Of a stretch of 64,000 bases of DNA, positions 43,892 to 53,023 are shown one piece after another (positions within the stretch are counted from its first letter, which is position 1; each line of letters opens with the position of its first letter). Source of the DNA: Solimicrobium sp040544425 (GTDB lineage Bacteria; Pseudomonadota; Gammaproteobacteria; Burkholderiales; Burkholderiaceae_D); contig JBEONO010000008.1 in NCBI GenBank assembly GCA_040544425.1, positions 62,001 to 126,000 on the forward strand. The letters are read 5' to 3'. The translations under genes were made by a program, and so were the position numbers. The notes under the pieces are model-generated. The model made no database searches. It saw nothing but the letters and a program-made list of their open reading frames with translations, and was not told the DNA's origin.

Positions 43892-46800
43892 TTAATGCGG
43901 CGTCATCTCGGCGATTTTTTTGTCCACTTCATTGACAGCCACATGTTCACCCGCAATGAACATATACATCGCCGGCACAACAAACAAGGTGAACAGCGTA
44001 CCGATCGACAAGCCGGTAAAAATCACCAGACCCATCGCATGACGCCCGGCCGCACCGGCACCTGAGGCAATCACCAACGGCAATACACCGAACACCATCG
44101 CTGCAGTCGTCATCAGAATTGGACGCAGACGTTCACTGACCGCCTCTTCAATCGCCTCACGTTTCGACATGCCTTTGTTACGCAACTGATTGGCAAATTC
44201 AACAATCAAAATACCATGCTTACTGATCAGTCCCATCAACGTAACCAGACCAACCTGGGTGTAGATATTAATTGAGGAGAAACCCCAGAATATAAATATC
44301 ATCGCCCCGAACAGCGCCAGCGGAACCGACACCAGAATCACAATCGGATCCCTGAAACTTTCAAACTGTGCGGCCAAAGCCAGGAACACGATGATAATCG
44401 CAAAAGCCAGAGTGCCAACAAAACCACCTGATTCATGGGCGAACTGACGGGATTGTCCCGAGTAGTCAACGTTATAGCCGGACGGCGCAACTTCCTTCAA
44501 CGCAGCCTGCAAGATTGCCAGCGCCTCACCCTGTGACACACCGGCCACACCGGAGATGGCAGCCGAGTTCAACTGCTGAAAATGGTTGACCGATTCTGGC
44601 ACGACACTTTTCGTGATATGAGCAATCGTGCTGGTCTGAATCAAATCGCCAGCCGGCGTCTTGATGTAAAAGTCCAAAAGGTTATCCGGATTTAAACGAT
44701 CAACCTGCAGCACTTGCGGAATCACCTTGTACGAACGCCCTGCGATCGAAAAATAATTCACGTAACCGCCACCCAAGGCTGCGCCAAGTGCCTGTCCAAC
44801 GTCCTGTTGCGTCATGCCGAGCGTGGCGATCTTCTCACGATCGACCACCAGCGTCGCCTGCGGCTTGTCCAGCTTCAGATCGTTATCCAGGAAGTAGAAT
44901 TTCCCTGAAGCCTGCGCCTTGGCCATCACAGCTTTGGCCACCTGATCCAGATTTTCAAATGGTTCGGTCGTCGTGATAATAAATTGCACCGGAAAACCCG
45001 AAGAACCCGGCAAGGCTGGAAATTGAAATGCCGCCACCCGAACGCCGGCAATCTTATTCCACTTATCCTGCAGATCCTGCTGGATTTCATGTGCGCCGCG
45101 GGTACGTTGACCCCAATCCTTAAGCAGCACACCGCCAATACCCTGATTGTTCGTCGGCACACCGGTCAACTGGAACATCTGTTTGTATTCGGGGAAGTCC
45201 TTCGCCACGTTATACACCTGCCCCGCATACACCTGCATTTGATCTGCCGTTGCAGTAGGCGGACCAACAATCTGAGACAACACGATACCCTGGTCTTCTT
45301 CCGGAGCCAGTTCGGCGTTTGACATCTTGAACATCAACACCAGACAACCAATCAAAAGCACACTCATTACAATCAGGACCGGCCAAAAATCTAGCAGACT
45401 GCGCAAGATGGACAAATACCGATGTCTTACTTTTTCAAACACACGGTCAATCAACATGACAAATTTACCGGTATCCTGCTCAGGCTTGAAGAACCGCGAA
45501 CACATCATTGGCGACAGAGTCAAAGCGACAATGCCGGATACGGCGACGGCGCCAGCCAAAGTAAATGCAAATTCGGTAAACAGCGCGCCGGTCAGGCCAC
45601 CCTGAAAGCCGATCGGAACATAAACGGCCACCAACACCACGGTCATTGCCAGGATCGGTCCACCCAATTCGCGTGCAGCGATCAACGAGGCTTCGACGGG
45701 AGACTTGTCTTCTTTCATATGCCGGTCAACGTTCTCGACCACAATAATCGCATCGTCCACCACCAAACCGATCGCCAGCACCAAAGCCAGCAAGGTCAGT
45801 AAATTGATTGAGTAACCAAACATCAGCATCACGAAGAACGTACCGATCAAGGACAGCGGCATGGCAATCACCGGAACCACAACGGCACGGAAACTGCCCA
45901 GGAACAAATAGATCACGACGGTCACGATCAGCAATGCTTCAAGCAAAGTCTTGATCACTTCGTAAATGGAAGTATTAATGAACTCTGTCGAATCGTAGAC
46001 AATTTTGCCGGTCAGGCCAGATGGCAATTCGGCAGCGAGCGATGGGAACAACGTTCTGACCCGTTGCGCCACTTCCAGAATATTTGCTTCCGGCGCTACC
46101 TTAATACCGATAAACACCGAGCGAACACCGCTGAACGCCACGTTAAAATCGTAGTTTTCCGAACCCAGGGTCACCGTTGCAATGTCCTCAAGATGAACAA
46201 TTGCGCCATTGCTTTGTTTGATTGCGAGCTGCTTGAATTCGTCAACCGAATGCAGATCAGTGCCGGCAGTCAATGGTACGGTAACCATTTGACCTTTGGA
46301 CGCACCCAATGCAGTCAGATAATTATTGCTCGCCAGAGCACCGCTCACGTCTGCAGCAGTGACACCGAACGCCGCCATTTTGGCCGCATCCAGCCAGGCC
46401 CGTAACGCGAAGGTACGGGCACCAAGGATTTCAGCAGTCTGCACACCTTCTACCGAGTCGAGTTTCGGTTTAATTACGCGTAACAGGAAATCAGTGACAT
46501 TATTGGTTGGCAGGCTATCGCTGTAAAAACCCATGTACATTGCATCGGTAGTCTGACCGGTTTGAACAGTCAACACAGGTTGTTGCGCCTGTGCAGGCAA
46601 TTGGTTCTTCACCGAGTTAACCTGCGTGTTAATTTCAGTCAAGGCACGATTGGCATCGTAATTCAAACGCAGGGTTGCCGTAATCGTCGACACACCACTG
46701 GTACTGGAGGACGACAGATAGTCGATACCCTGAGCCTGAGAAATGGCACCCTCAAGCGGCTGAGTAATAAATCCTGCCACCGTTTGCGCGTCGGCACCAT

Positions 46801-46954
46801 AGTAGGCCGTTGATACAGTCACCACCGCATTTTGGGTTTTCGGGTACTGGTTAATCGGCAGCGAAAACAACGACTTCATTCCCAGCACCACAATCAGCAA
46901 GCTGATTACGATGGCCAGGACTGGACGTCGGATAAATAGATCGGTAAATTTCAT
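43892..46954 (-). CDS. RND multidrug efflux inner-membrane pump (HAE1 type)
   Basis: 1020 residues, normal for HAE1 pumps. It opens MKFTDLFIRRPVLAIVIS, as in MexI/AcrB-type proteins. The proton relay pair is in GLVVDDAIIVVENVDRH in TM4, and two large periplasmic loops with PN/PC subdomains follow TM1 and TM7. It exports drugs by proton antiport as part of a trimer spanning the envelope with the fusion protein and NodT-type channel encoded upstream. It resembles the MexI branch more than AcrB by eye. It is the last gene of the operon. Confidence 0.95.
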   Translation of the reverse strand: MKFTDLFIRRPVLAIVISLLIVVLGMKSLFSLPINQYPKTQNAVVTVSTAYYGADAQTVAGFITQPLEGAISQAQGIDYLSSSSTSGVSTITATLRLNYDANRALTEINTQVNSVKNQLPAQAQQPVLTVQTGQTTDAMYMGFYSDSLPTNNVTDFLLRVIKPKLDSVEGVQTAEILGARTFALRAWLDAAKMAAFGVTAADVSGALASNNYLTALGASKGQMVTVPLTAGTDLHSVDEFKQLAIKQSNGAIVHLEDIATVTLGSENYDFNVAFSGVRSVFIGIKVAPEANILEVAQRVRTLFPSLAAELPSGLTGKIVYDSTEFINTSIYEVIKTLLEALLIVTVVIYLFLGSFRAVVVPVIAMPLSLIGTFFVMLMFGYSINLLTLLALVLAIGLVVDDAIIVVENVDRHMKEDKSPVEASLIAARELGGPILAMTVVLVAVYVPIGFQGGLTGALFTEFAFTLAGAVAVSGIVALTLSPMMCSRFFKPEQDTGKFVMLIDRVFEKVRHRYLSILRSLLDFWPVLIVMSVLLIGCLVLMFKMSNAELAPEEDQGIVLSQIVGPPTATADQMQVYAGQVYNVAKDFPEYKQMFQLTGVPTNNQGIGGVLLKDWGQRTRGAHEIQQDLQDKWNKIAGVRVAAFQFPALPGSSGFPVQFIITTTEPFENLDQVAKAVMAKAQASGKFYFLDNDLKLDKPQATLVVDREKIATLGMTQQDVGQALGAALGGGYVNYFSIAGRSYKVIPQVLQVDRLNPDNLLDFYIKTPAGDLIQTSTIAHITKSVVPESVNHFQQLNSAAISGVAGVSQGEALAILQAALKEVAPSGYNVDYSGQSRQFAHESGGFVGTLAFAIIIVFLALAAQFESFRDPIVILVSVPLALFGAMIFIFWGFSSINIYTQVGLVTLMGLISKHGILIVEFANQLRNKGMSKREAIEEAVSERLRPILMTTAAMVFGVLPLVIASGAGAAGRHAMGLVIFTGLSIGTLFTLFVVPAMYMFIAGEHVAVNEVDKKIAEMTPH

Positions 46955-46964
46955 TGATTACCTC

Positions 46965-48113
46965 TTAGTGTTCTTGAGGACGTGGATTCGCATCGTTGGC
47001 CGGCACGACCTTATTATCAACCACGATATTGGTGCCATTTTTCAACTTAAGCTGACCGCTGGTGACAACTTCCTGTCCTTCCTTCAGACCCTTGGTGATG
47101 ACAACCTGATCGCCACGTGTGGCACCGGTCTCGACAAAAACCTGGGTAACTGTCAATCCTGTATTGCCCTTTTCATCCTTGGCGTTGGCCTTGTCATCCT
47201 TGGCCTCGGCAGGCTTGACTACAAAGACTGTCGATCCGTACGGATTGTAAGTAATTGCCGTTTGTGGAAGAACAATGTACTTCCCTTTATCGCCAACATC
47301 CAGACTGACATTGGCAAACATGCCTGGCAATAACTGCATTTTTTCATTGCTGATTTTCGCCTGCACCAAAATATTACGTGTGCCCGAATCAACCGCTGGA
47401 TTGATTGCGTTGACCTTGGCGGAAAAGGCGTTGTCCGGGAATGCATCGCTGGTGACTTTCAGGTTCTGATTTACCTTCAATTGCGAAATCTGCCGCTGCG
47501 GCACACTGAAATTCACATAGATTGGATCGATGGTTTGCAGGCTCACCAATTTATCGCCAGCCTTGATATATTGCCCGCGATTGATGGCAGTAATGCCGAG
47601 GCGTCCGGCAAACGGAGCACGTATCGTTTTCTTTTCAACCGATGCAGCCTGTTGGGCAACCAGTGCACGCTTGTTTTTCAAATCGGCTTTATCAGCATCA
47701 ACCTGCGCCTGACTCACCCCTTCAACGGCCAATTGTGCCTCATCGCGCTTCAAGACTGTCGCTGCCAGTTCCGCACTGGCTTCCAGCGCATGCAATTGGG
47801 CGATGTCCGAATCGGCATTCAGCAAAAACAATACTTCGTTTTGCTTGACGGTCTGTCCGGACACAAATTTGATTTCGCGTACCAGGCCATCAAGCTCGGC
47901 AGTCACGTCAACGCCGCGAAACGGCGTAACGGTGCCCACTGCAGTTAATTGCGGTTGCCACTCGACCGCCACGACTTTGGCAGTAGATACTGTTTGTGGA
48001 AATGGCTTTGGTGCACTTGCAATCAACTGACGAATATGTAATGCAAATCCGCCTGCAATCACCAGAATTAAAACCACAACACATCCCAACATGATGAGCA
48101 TACGCTTAGTCAT
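46965..48113 (-). CDS. RND efflux periplasmic adaptor (membrane fusion) protein
   Basis: 382 residues. One N-terminal membrane anchor (MLIMLGCVVVLILVIAGGFAL) is followed by the lipoyl/barrel-sandwich hybrid (AELDGLVREIKFVSGQTVK; APFAGRLGITAINRGQYI), a coiled-coil hairpin between them, and a beta-barrel domain. A short Lys/Asp-rich insertion (AKDDKANAKDEKGN, ~300-315) interrupts the C-terminal domain and looks like a lineage-specific linker. It joins the pump to the outer channel. Spacing to the pump gene is 10 bp. Confidence 0.95.
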   Translation of the reverse strand: MTKRMLIMLGCVVVLILVIAGGFALHIRQLIASAPKPFPQTVSTAKVVAVEWQPQLTAVGTVTPFRGVDVTAELDGLVREIKFVSGQTVKQNEVLFLLNADSDIAQLHALEASAELAATVLKRDEAQLAVEGVSQAQVDADKADLKNKRALVAQQAASVEKKTIRAPFAGRLGITAINRGQYIKAGDKLVSLQTIDPIYVNFSVPQRQISQLKVNQNLKVTSDAFPDNAFSAKVNAINPAVDSGTRNILVQAKISNEKMQLLPGMFANVSLDVGDKGKYIVLPQTAITYNPYGSTVFVVKPAEAKDDKANAKDEKGNTGLTVTQVFVETGATRGDQVVITKGLKEGQEVVTSGQLKLKNGTNIVVDNKVVPANDANPRPQEH

Positions 48114-48203
48114 GAATACATCCCCTTACGAATCAACGTTCAAAATAAAATGGCCTGAGTTACCTGATGCGATACTTGCTGAACTACCTGGTGATTAAAG
48201 CGA

Positions 48204-49739
48204 TTACTCGTTCTTGACTGAGATATCCTTGAGCTCTGGTCGGTTCCACCAACCGCCACCCAGTGACTGAAACAGCGCGGCGGTGTCTGCGTAGCGTGCA
48301 GCCTGCGCCTGGACCAGATTGATCCGCGCCGATTGATAGGTGCGCTTCGCATCCAGCAGCGTCAATGAATTGACCGCACCCAATTTATACTGTTCGTTCG
48401 TCAGGTTCAAGGTTTGTCTGGCTGCAGCTTCCACTTCAACCTGCTGCTTCAAGGTCTTGGCATCGAAATCCAATGCCTGCAAACTGTCAGCAACACTTTG
48501 AAAGGCCGATAACACCGTAGAGCGATATTGCGCATCAGCCTGATCGTAAGCGGCAATCGAAGCACGCTTTTTGGCTGACAAAGCGCCCGCATCAAAAATC
48601 GATTGGGTCAGCCCGGCGCCCAGACTCCAAAAGCTCCACTGGCTTTTGGTCAGTCCATTCGAGTTTGGCGAAGAAGACCCATAGCTGGCAGTCAGCGAAA
48701 TTTGTGGATATTGATTTGCCGTGGCAACGCCAACCAAAGCACTGGCCTGATGTAACAACGCTTCATTGGCGCGAATATCCGGGCGCTGACGAACCAGGGC
48801 CGAAGGAATGGAAACCGGTAACTCTTGCGGCAACTGCAGCGAGTCCAGATCAAACTCGGGCAAGCCCGGGTCACTTGGCAGACGACCTGCATACACTGCC
48901 AACTGATTGCGCGTTTGCTGCAATGATTTTTCCAGACCCGGCAGCGAGGCCCGGGTTTGCGCAACCAGAGTACGTTGCGCCAACACGCTGGCCTTGTTGA
49001 TTGCACCGACCGCAAGCTGGCGATCAATCACTTCCAGCTGCTTGCTCTGAAAGTCCAGAATTTCTTTGGTGGCCTGAATTTGCGCGCGCAGAGAAGCTTC
49101 CCGAATTGCAGTCGTCACCAGATTCGAGGTCAAGGTTAAATATGCTGCCTCGGTTTGGAACCGTTGGTAATCGACCGTTGCCTGCAGGCTTTCCAGTTCA
49201 CGCTGGTTGGCACCAAACAAATCCAGATTGTAGGCGACGTTTACCGACGCGTTGTACAGAGTGAACAATGCGCCATTGGGCGTATTTGTTGAGACAGCCG
49301 AAGCCTTTTCGCGCGTCACGCCCAGATTTCCGGTCACATTCGGATAAAGAACATTGCCCGAAACGGCAGTATAGTTTTCACTCGCCTGACGCAAGGCAGC
49401 CTGCGCCGACGCCAGATTGGGACTTTGCGTCAATGCCGAGCGAATCAGCCTGTCGAGTTCTTCGGAATGAAAAACCTCCCACCATTGCGCTGGAATATCC
49501 TGCCCTAGCACCAGCTTTTGCGATACACCGGCTTTCCCATCCGATGCCTCGGTCTGGGTTTCTAAAGGTGTTGAGGTGTAGGTATTGGAAGTTGACTGGG
49601 CGGGCGCGTCAGGGGCTTTGAAATTCGGACCGAGTGCACAGCCACTCAAGGCTAAACTGATCGACAGACCTAAAACTGCCGTTCCAGCAGTCGGATTGCG
49701 CAGCAAATTTTTTAGGGGGAGTTTAATCTTTTTATTCAC
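48204..49739 (-). CDS. NodT/OprM-family outer-membrane efflux lipoprotein
   Basis: 511 residues. The signal ends in the lipobox ALSGCALGPNF. Two repeated halves carry the OEP helical hairpins (SPNLASAQAALRQASENY; YPQISLTASYG; VGAINKASVLAQRTLVAQ). It forms the trimeric outer-membrane exit of the efflux system. It is the first gene of the three, 90 bp before the adaptor gene. No regulator (TetR/MarR) sits next to the operon in this window. Confidence 0.95.
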   Translation of the reverse strand: MNKKIKLPLKNLLRNPTAGTAVLGLSISLALSGCALGPNFKAPDAPAQSTSNTYTSTPLETQTEASDGKAGVSQKLVLGQDIPAQWWEVFHSEELDRLIRSALTQSPNLASAQAALRQASENYTAVSGNVLYPNVTGNLGVTREKASAVSTNTPNGALFTLYNASVNVAYNLDLFGANQRELESLQATVDYQRFQTEAAYLTLTSNLVTTAIREASLRAQIQATKEILDFQSKQLEVIDRQLAVGAINKASVLAQRTLVAQTRASLPGLEKSLQQTRNQLAVYAGRLPSDPGLPEFDLDSLQLPQELPVSIPSALVRQRPDIRANEALLHQASALVGVATANQYPQISLTASYGSSSPNSNGLTKSQWSFWSLGAGLTQSIFDAGALSAKKRASIAAYDQADAQYRSTVLSAFQSVADSLQALDFDAKTLKQQVEVEAAARQTLNLTNEQYKLGAVNSLTLLDAKRTYQSARINLVQAQAARYADTAALFQSLGGGWWNRPELKDISVKNE

Positions 49740-49907
49740 TAAAACGCTCCTGATATCACGTTAATGACTGAAAAGTCTGTTAGTAATTACACCTATGTTT
49801 ACAACATGGAATCTTTTTTATTAAGCTGCCTTTTCAGCAACACAAATCAAACCTGTACACAGTGTGCTGCCAATGGCGACAGCCAGTACAAAATAATTAT
49901 TACGCGA

Positions 49908-51794
49908 TCACTTGCGCAGCCCGCGCAGTTCCTGCACACGCTGCTGAAGGTACTCTGGCGTGGCAAGCTCAACATCGACCGGCTCGCCAACTGCCAACTC
50001 CAGCCTGGAAAACAGGCCGCGACTGAAGGTACGCTCGAACGGATTACCGCCGCTGCGACTGTATATACTGCCCCACAGCCCGCGCAATGCCATGGGGATC
50101 ACCGGAACCGGTGAGCGTTCAATAATTTTTTGGATGCCGTTTCTAAACGTATTTAACTCGCCGTGCCGAGTCAATTGCCCTTCCGGAAAAATACACACCA
50201 GCTCTCCTTCATGCAATGCTTTGGCGATCTCGACAAACGCATGTTCCATCACCCACTGATTGTCTTTCGCCGAGGCGATCGGAATCGCCTTGCACGTTCT
50301 GAATATCCAGGAAAAGAAGGGGATATTAAAAATGCGGTGATCCATCACGAAACGAATCGGCCTCGGCGAACAGGCGGCAATGACAATCGCGTCGAGGTAA
50401 CTGACATGATTGCAGACCAAAACTGCAGCCCCGGTTTCTGGAATGCGGTCAAGATGTTTTCCGCGCACGCGATGAATTGTGTGGACCAGCAGCCAGGCCA
50501 AAAAACGCATCAGGAATTCCGGCACCAGACTGAAAATATAGATTGCAACCAGGGCGTTCAAACAGGCGGTCACAAAAAATATCTGCGGGATAGTGAAGCC
50601 GGATTTTAACATCACCATCGCAGACAGCGCTGCGACCACCATAAATACCGAATTCAATATGTTCATGCCAGCGATGGTTCTGGACATATGATCCGGATCG
50701 CAGCGCGTTTGAATCAGCGCAAACAGAGGAACGATATACAGCCCACCAAACACGCCCAGCAAGACCACGTCCAGCAAAATTTTCCAGGCACCGCCTTGCT
50801 GGGCGAACTGGATAAAATCGACATTGGCGACGTTCGCATAACCGACGCTGGAAAAATACAGATCGATACCGAACACAGTCAAACCGATAGCCCCAAAAGG
50901 AACCAGCCCAATTTCGACCTTGTGTCCGGACAGCCTTTCACATAACAGCGAACCGGTTCCAACACCGATTGAAAACACTGCCAGCAACAACACAAACACG
51001 CTGTGATCGCCATGCAGATACACTTTTGCATATTGCGGAAACTGGGCCAGAACAATGGCGCCGTAAAACCAGAACCAGGAATTGCCCAGCAAGGACAAAA
51101 ACACCGTGCGGTTATGACTGGAAAAGCGGATGTTGCGTACCATCTCGGTGAAGGGATTCCAATTGATTGCCAGATCCGGCACCGGCGCGGGCGAACTCGG
51201 AATTTGCCAGCTGGCGATCAGCCCGATCACTGCCAGCCCGATACTGCCGAAGGCCACCATATGGATACCCCAGGTACTTTGTGCGACCAACACGGCACCG
51301 ATGATTTCGCCAAGCAGAATTCCGACGAAGGTGCCCATTTCAACAATCCCGTTCCCGCCGATCAGTTCATCGGTTTTTAAATGCTGCGGCAAATAGGCGT
51401 ATTTCATCGGGCCGAACAGGGTCGAATGCAAACCCATCCCGGCGACTGCGTCAATTAACAGCCAGACCTGATGATTGAACCAGCCGAATGCGGCAACCAC
51501 CATGATGAAAATTTCGAGCATTTTAACGGCGCGCGCCAGATTGCCTTTTTCAACTTTGTCAGCGATCTGACCGGCACTGGCTGAAAACAGCATAAACGGC
51601 AGGATAAACAGAGCGGGGATCACCTGATTCAACATGTCCACACTCATGGTGGTCCAGGTCAACGCATCGAAAGTCAGCACCGTTATTAAAGCAGTCTTGA
51701 AAACATTGTCGTTCAACGCTCCTAAAAATTGAACCCAAAAAAATGGGGCGAATCGGCGCTGCAGCAGTAACGAGAATTGGCTTTTTGGTTTCAT
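49908..51794 (-). CDS. MFS transporter-1-acylglycerol-3-phosphate acyltransferase fusion (LplT-PlsC type)
   Basis: 628 residues from ATG 51794 (MKPKSQFSLLLQRRF). Residues ~1-410 form a major facilitator domain like the lysophospholipid flippase LplT. From ~430 a PlsC-type acyltransferase has VCNHVSYLDAI (HX4D) and FPEGQLTRHGE. In many proteobacteria a third, AMP-binding acyl-ACP synthetase domain follows; here the protein ends after the acyltransferase. It probably imports lysophospholipids across the inner membrane and re-acylates them. The gene overlaps leader sequence of the divergent VOC gene. Confidence 0.9.
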   Translation of the reverse strand: MKPKSQFSLLLQRRFAPFFWVQFLGALNDNVFKTALITVLTFDALTWTTMSVDMLNQVIPALFILPFMLFSASAGQIADKVEKGNLARAVKMLEIFIMVVAAFGWFNHQVWLLIDAVAGMGLHSTLFGPMKYAYLPQHLKTDELIGGNGIVEMGTFVGILLGEIIGAVLVAQSTWGIHMVAFGSIGLAVIGLIASWQIPSSPAPVPDLAINWNPFTEMVRNIRFSSHNRTVFLSLLGNSWFWFYGAIVLAQFPQYAKVYLHGDHSVFVLLLAVFSIGVGTGSLLCERLSGHKVEIGLVPFGAIGLTVFGIDLYFSSVGYANVANVDFIQFAQQGGAWKILLDVVLLGVFGGLYIVPLFALIQTRCDPDHMSRTIAGMNILNSVFMVVAALSAMVMLKSGFTIPQIFFVTACLNALVAIYIFSLVPEFLMRFLAWLLVHTIHRVRGKHLDRIPETGAAVLVCNHVSYLDAIVIAACSPRPIRFVMDHRIFNIPFFSWIFRTCKAIPIASAKDNQWVMEHAFVEIAKALHEGELVCIFPEGQLTRHGELNTFRNGIQKIIERSPVPVIPMALRGLWGSIYSRSGGNPFERTFSRGLFSRLELAVGEPVDVELATPEYLQQRVQELRGLRK

Positions 51795-51869
51795 GTTTTC
51801 AAATCTGTCTGGACAATCTGGCGAATATACATCAACATCTGGCAAAAATGTCACTCAATACCTAAAATC

Positions 51870-52250
51870 ATGAGCGCCACGACCATTAACCATATCAATA
51901 TCCGTGTTCCTGCCGAGATGCTGAACAGCGTGCGCGATTTCTACTGCGCAGCGCTCGGCCTGCAGGCTGGCGAGCGCCCCAATTTTGGCAGCCTGGGCTA
52001 CTGGCTTTATGCCGGTGACAAGGCGCTGATTCACCTGTCGGTCTGTAAAAGCGACGAAATTCGCTCGACTCATATCAAGAACGCGCTCGATCACGTCGCC
52101 TTCGATTGCACCGATCAACCCGCCATGTGCGCGCGACTGGCGTCACTGGGAATCCCGTTTACCCACGATCTGGTACCGGACCGCCCAATTCGCCAGGTCT
52201 TTTTTTCTGACCCGGCCGGGAATGGCATTGAACTATCATTCGCGCAATAA
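51870..52250 (+). CDS. VOC-superfamily (glyoxalase-like) protein
   Basis: 126 residues from ATG 51870 (MSATTINHINIRVP); the longer frame to 51777 overlaps the divergent MFS gene and looks untranslated. It has the beta-alpha-beta-beta-beta pattern of VOC domains, with likely metal ligands His in INHINIRV, His in LDHVAFD and Glu in NGIELSF. Members include glyoxalase I, dioxygenases and antibiotic-resistance proteins, so no substrate is given. Confidence 0.85.
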   Translation: MSATTINHINIRVPAEMLNSVRDFYCAALGLQAGERPNFGSLGYWLYAGDKALIHLSVCKSDEIRSTHIKNALDHVAFDCTDQPAMCARLASLGIPFTHDLVPDRPIRQVFFSDPAGNGIELSFAQ

Positions 52251-52319
52251 AACACATCACTATATAATCCACGCCAGTCTTAATCTGTTCCGATCAACGA
52301 CCTTCCACATTTGCGAACC

Positions 52320-52796
52320 ATGAAAATATTGACCCGACTTTCCCTGACCCTGTCCATGCTGATGTTTGCGCAGTCGTTTTGTGCCGCACAAACCCCGGCA
52401 CCTGAAACCGGCGCTGCTGCGCCAATGACGGTGGAAACTGCGCCGGCAAAAGTGAACTCGCTGATCAAGATCGATCAACAGATCGGAACCGGCGCCGAAG
52501 CCACCCGCGGTCTGTACGTTGATGTGCATTACACGGGCTGGTTGTATGATCCCAAAGCGCCGGACCGCCGTGGCGTCATGTTCGACAGCTCGCGCACCGC
52601 CGGCAAACCGATCACTTTTCAGGTCGATGCGCGCAATGTGATTCGCGGCTGGGATATGGGTATTCAAGGCATGAAGGTGGGTGGGAAACGCACCCTGATC
52701 ATTCCGGGCTACCTGGCTTACGGACCCAAAGGCAGCAATTCAATTCCGCCGAATGCCACCTTGATCTTTGATGTCGAATTGATGGACGCCAAATAA
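52320..52796 (+). CDS. FKBP-type peptidyl-prolyl cis-trans isomerase
   Basis: 158 residues from ATG 52320. A signal peptide (KILTRLSLTLSMLMFAQSFCAAQ) indicates the periplasm. The FKBP domain (~50-158) shows DVHYTGWLYD, MFDSSRTAGKPITF, VIRGWDMGIQGMKVGGKR and IPPNATLIFDVELM. It catalyses cis-trans isomerisation of X-Pro bonds and may assist protein folding in the periplasm. A strong terminator overlaps its stop codon region. Confidence 0.95.
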   Translation: MKILTRLSLTLSMLMFAQSFCAAQTPAPETGAAAPMTVETAPAKVNSLIKIDQQIGTGAEATRGLYVDVHYTGWLYDPKAPDRRGVMFDSSRTAGKPITFQVDARNVIRGWDMGIQGMKVGGKRTLIIPGYLAYGPKGSNSIPPNATLIFDVELMDAK

Positions 52797-52828
52797 AAAA
52801 ATCTGGTCAGTTGCCTGACCAGATTTTT
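52795..52828 (+). terminator. Rho-independent terminator of the FKBP gene
   Basis: AAAAATCTGGTCAG pairs with CTGACCAGATTTTT around a TTGC loop, ending in T5. It overlaps the stop codon by two bases. Confidence 0.92.
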
Positions 52829-52833
52829 GGACG

Positions 52834-53023
52834 AAACAGCCAGCCGCTAGGAGCCTGCGCGGCAGAAGGAGTCGAAGCGAAATGGGTGGGAAAAGAGCCC
52901 AATTTTGTTCCGATTTTGAGGACTGTAGCCCAGCTACAGCCGGAAAAACGGGACGAAAGTGGGACTTTTCTCCACCCATTGCAGCCGACTCGCTTCTGCC
53001 GCGCAGGCTCCTAGCTGGCTTTT
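52834..53023. repeat. ~190-bp imperfect palindromic element overlapping the cheV 3' end
   Basis: The whole stretch is a near-palindrome centred at about 52931. Outer arms AGGAGCCTGCGCGGCAGAAG (52849-52868) and its complement at 52992-53012 match perfectly. The middle arms match with scattered differences, many T/C, that leave G-U pairs. The centre is CTGTAGC-CCA-GCTACAG (52923-52939). The right end supplies the last two codons and the TAG stop of cheV (53011-53013). Only one copy is in this window. It resembles a mobile palindromic repeat or a very long hairpin rather than a simple terminator. Confidence 0.8.
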
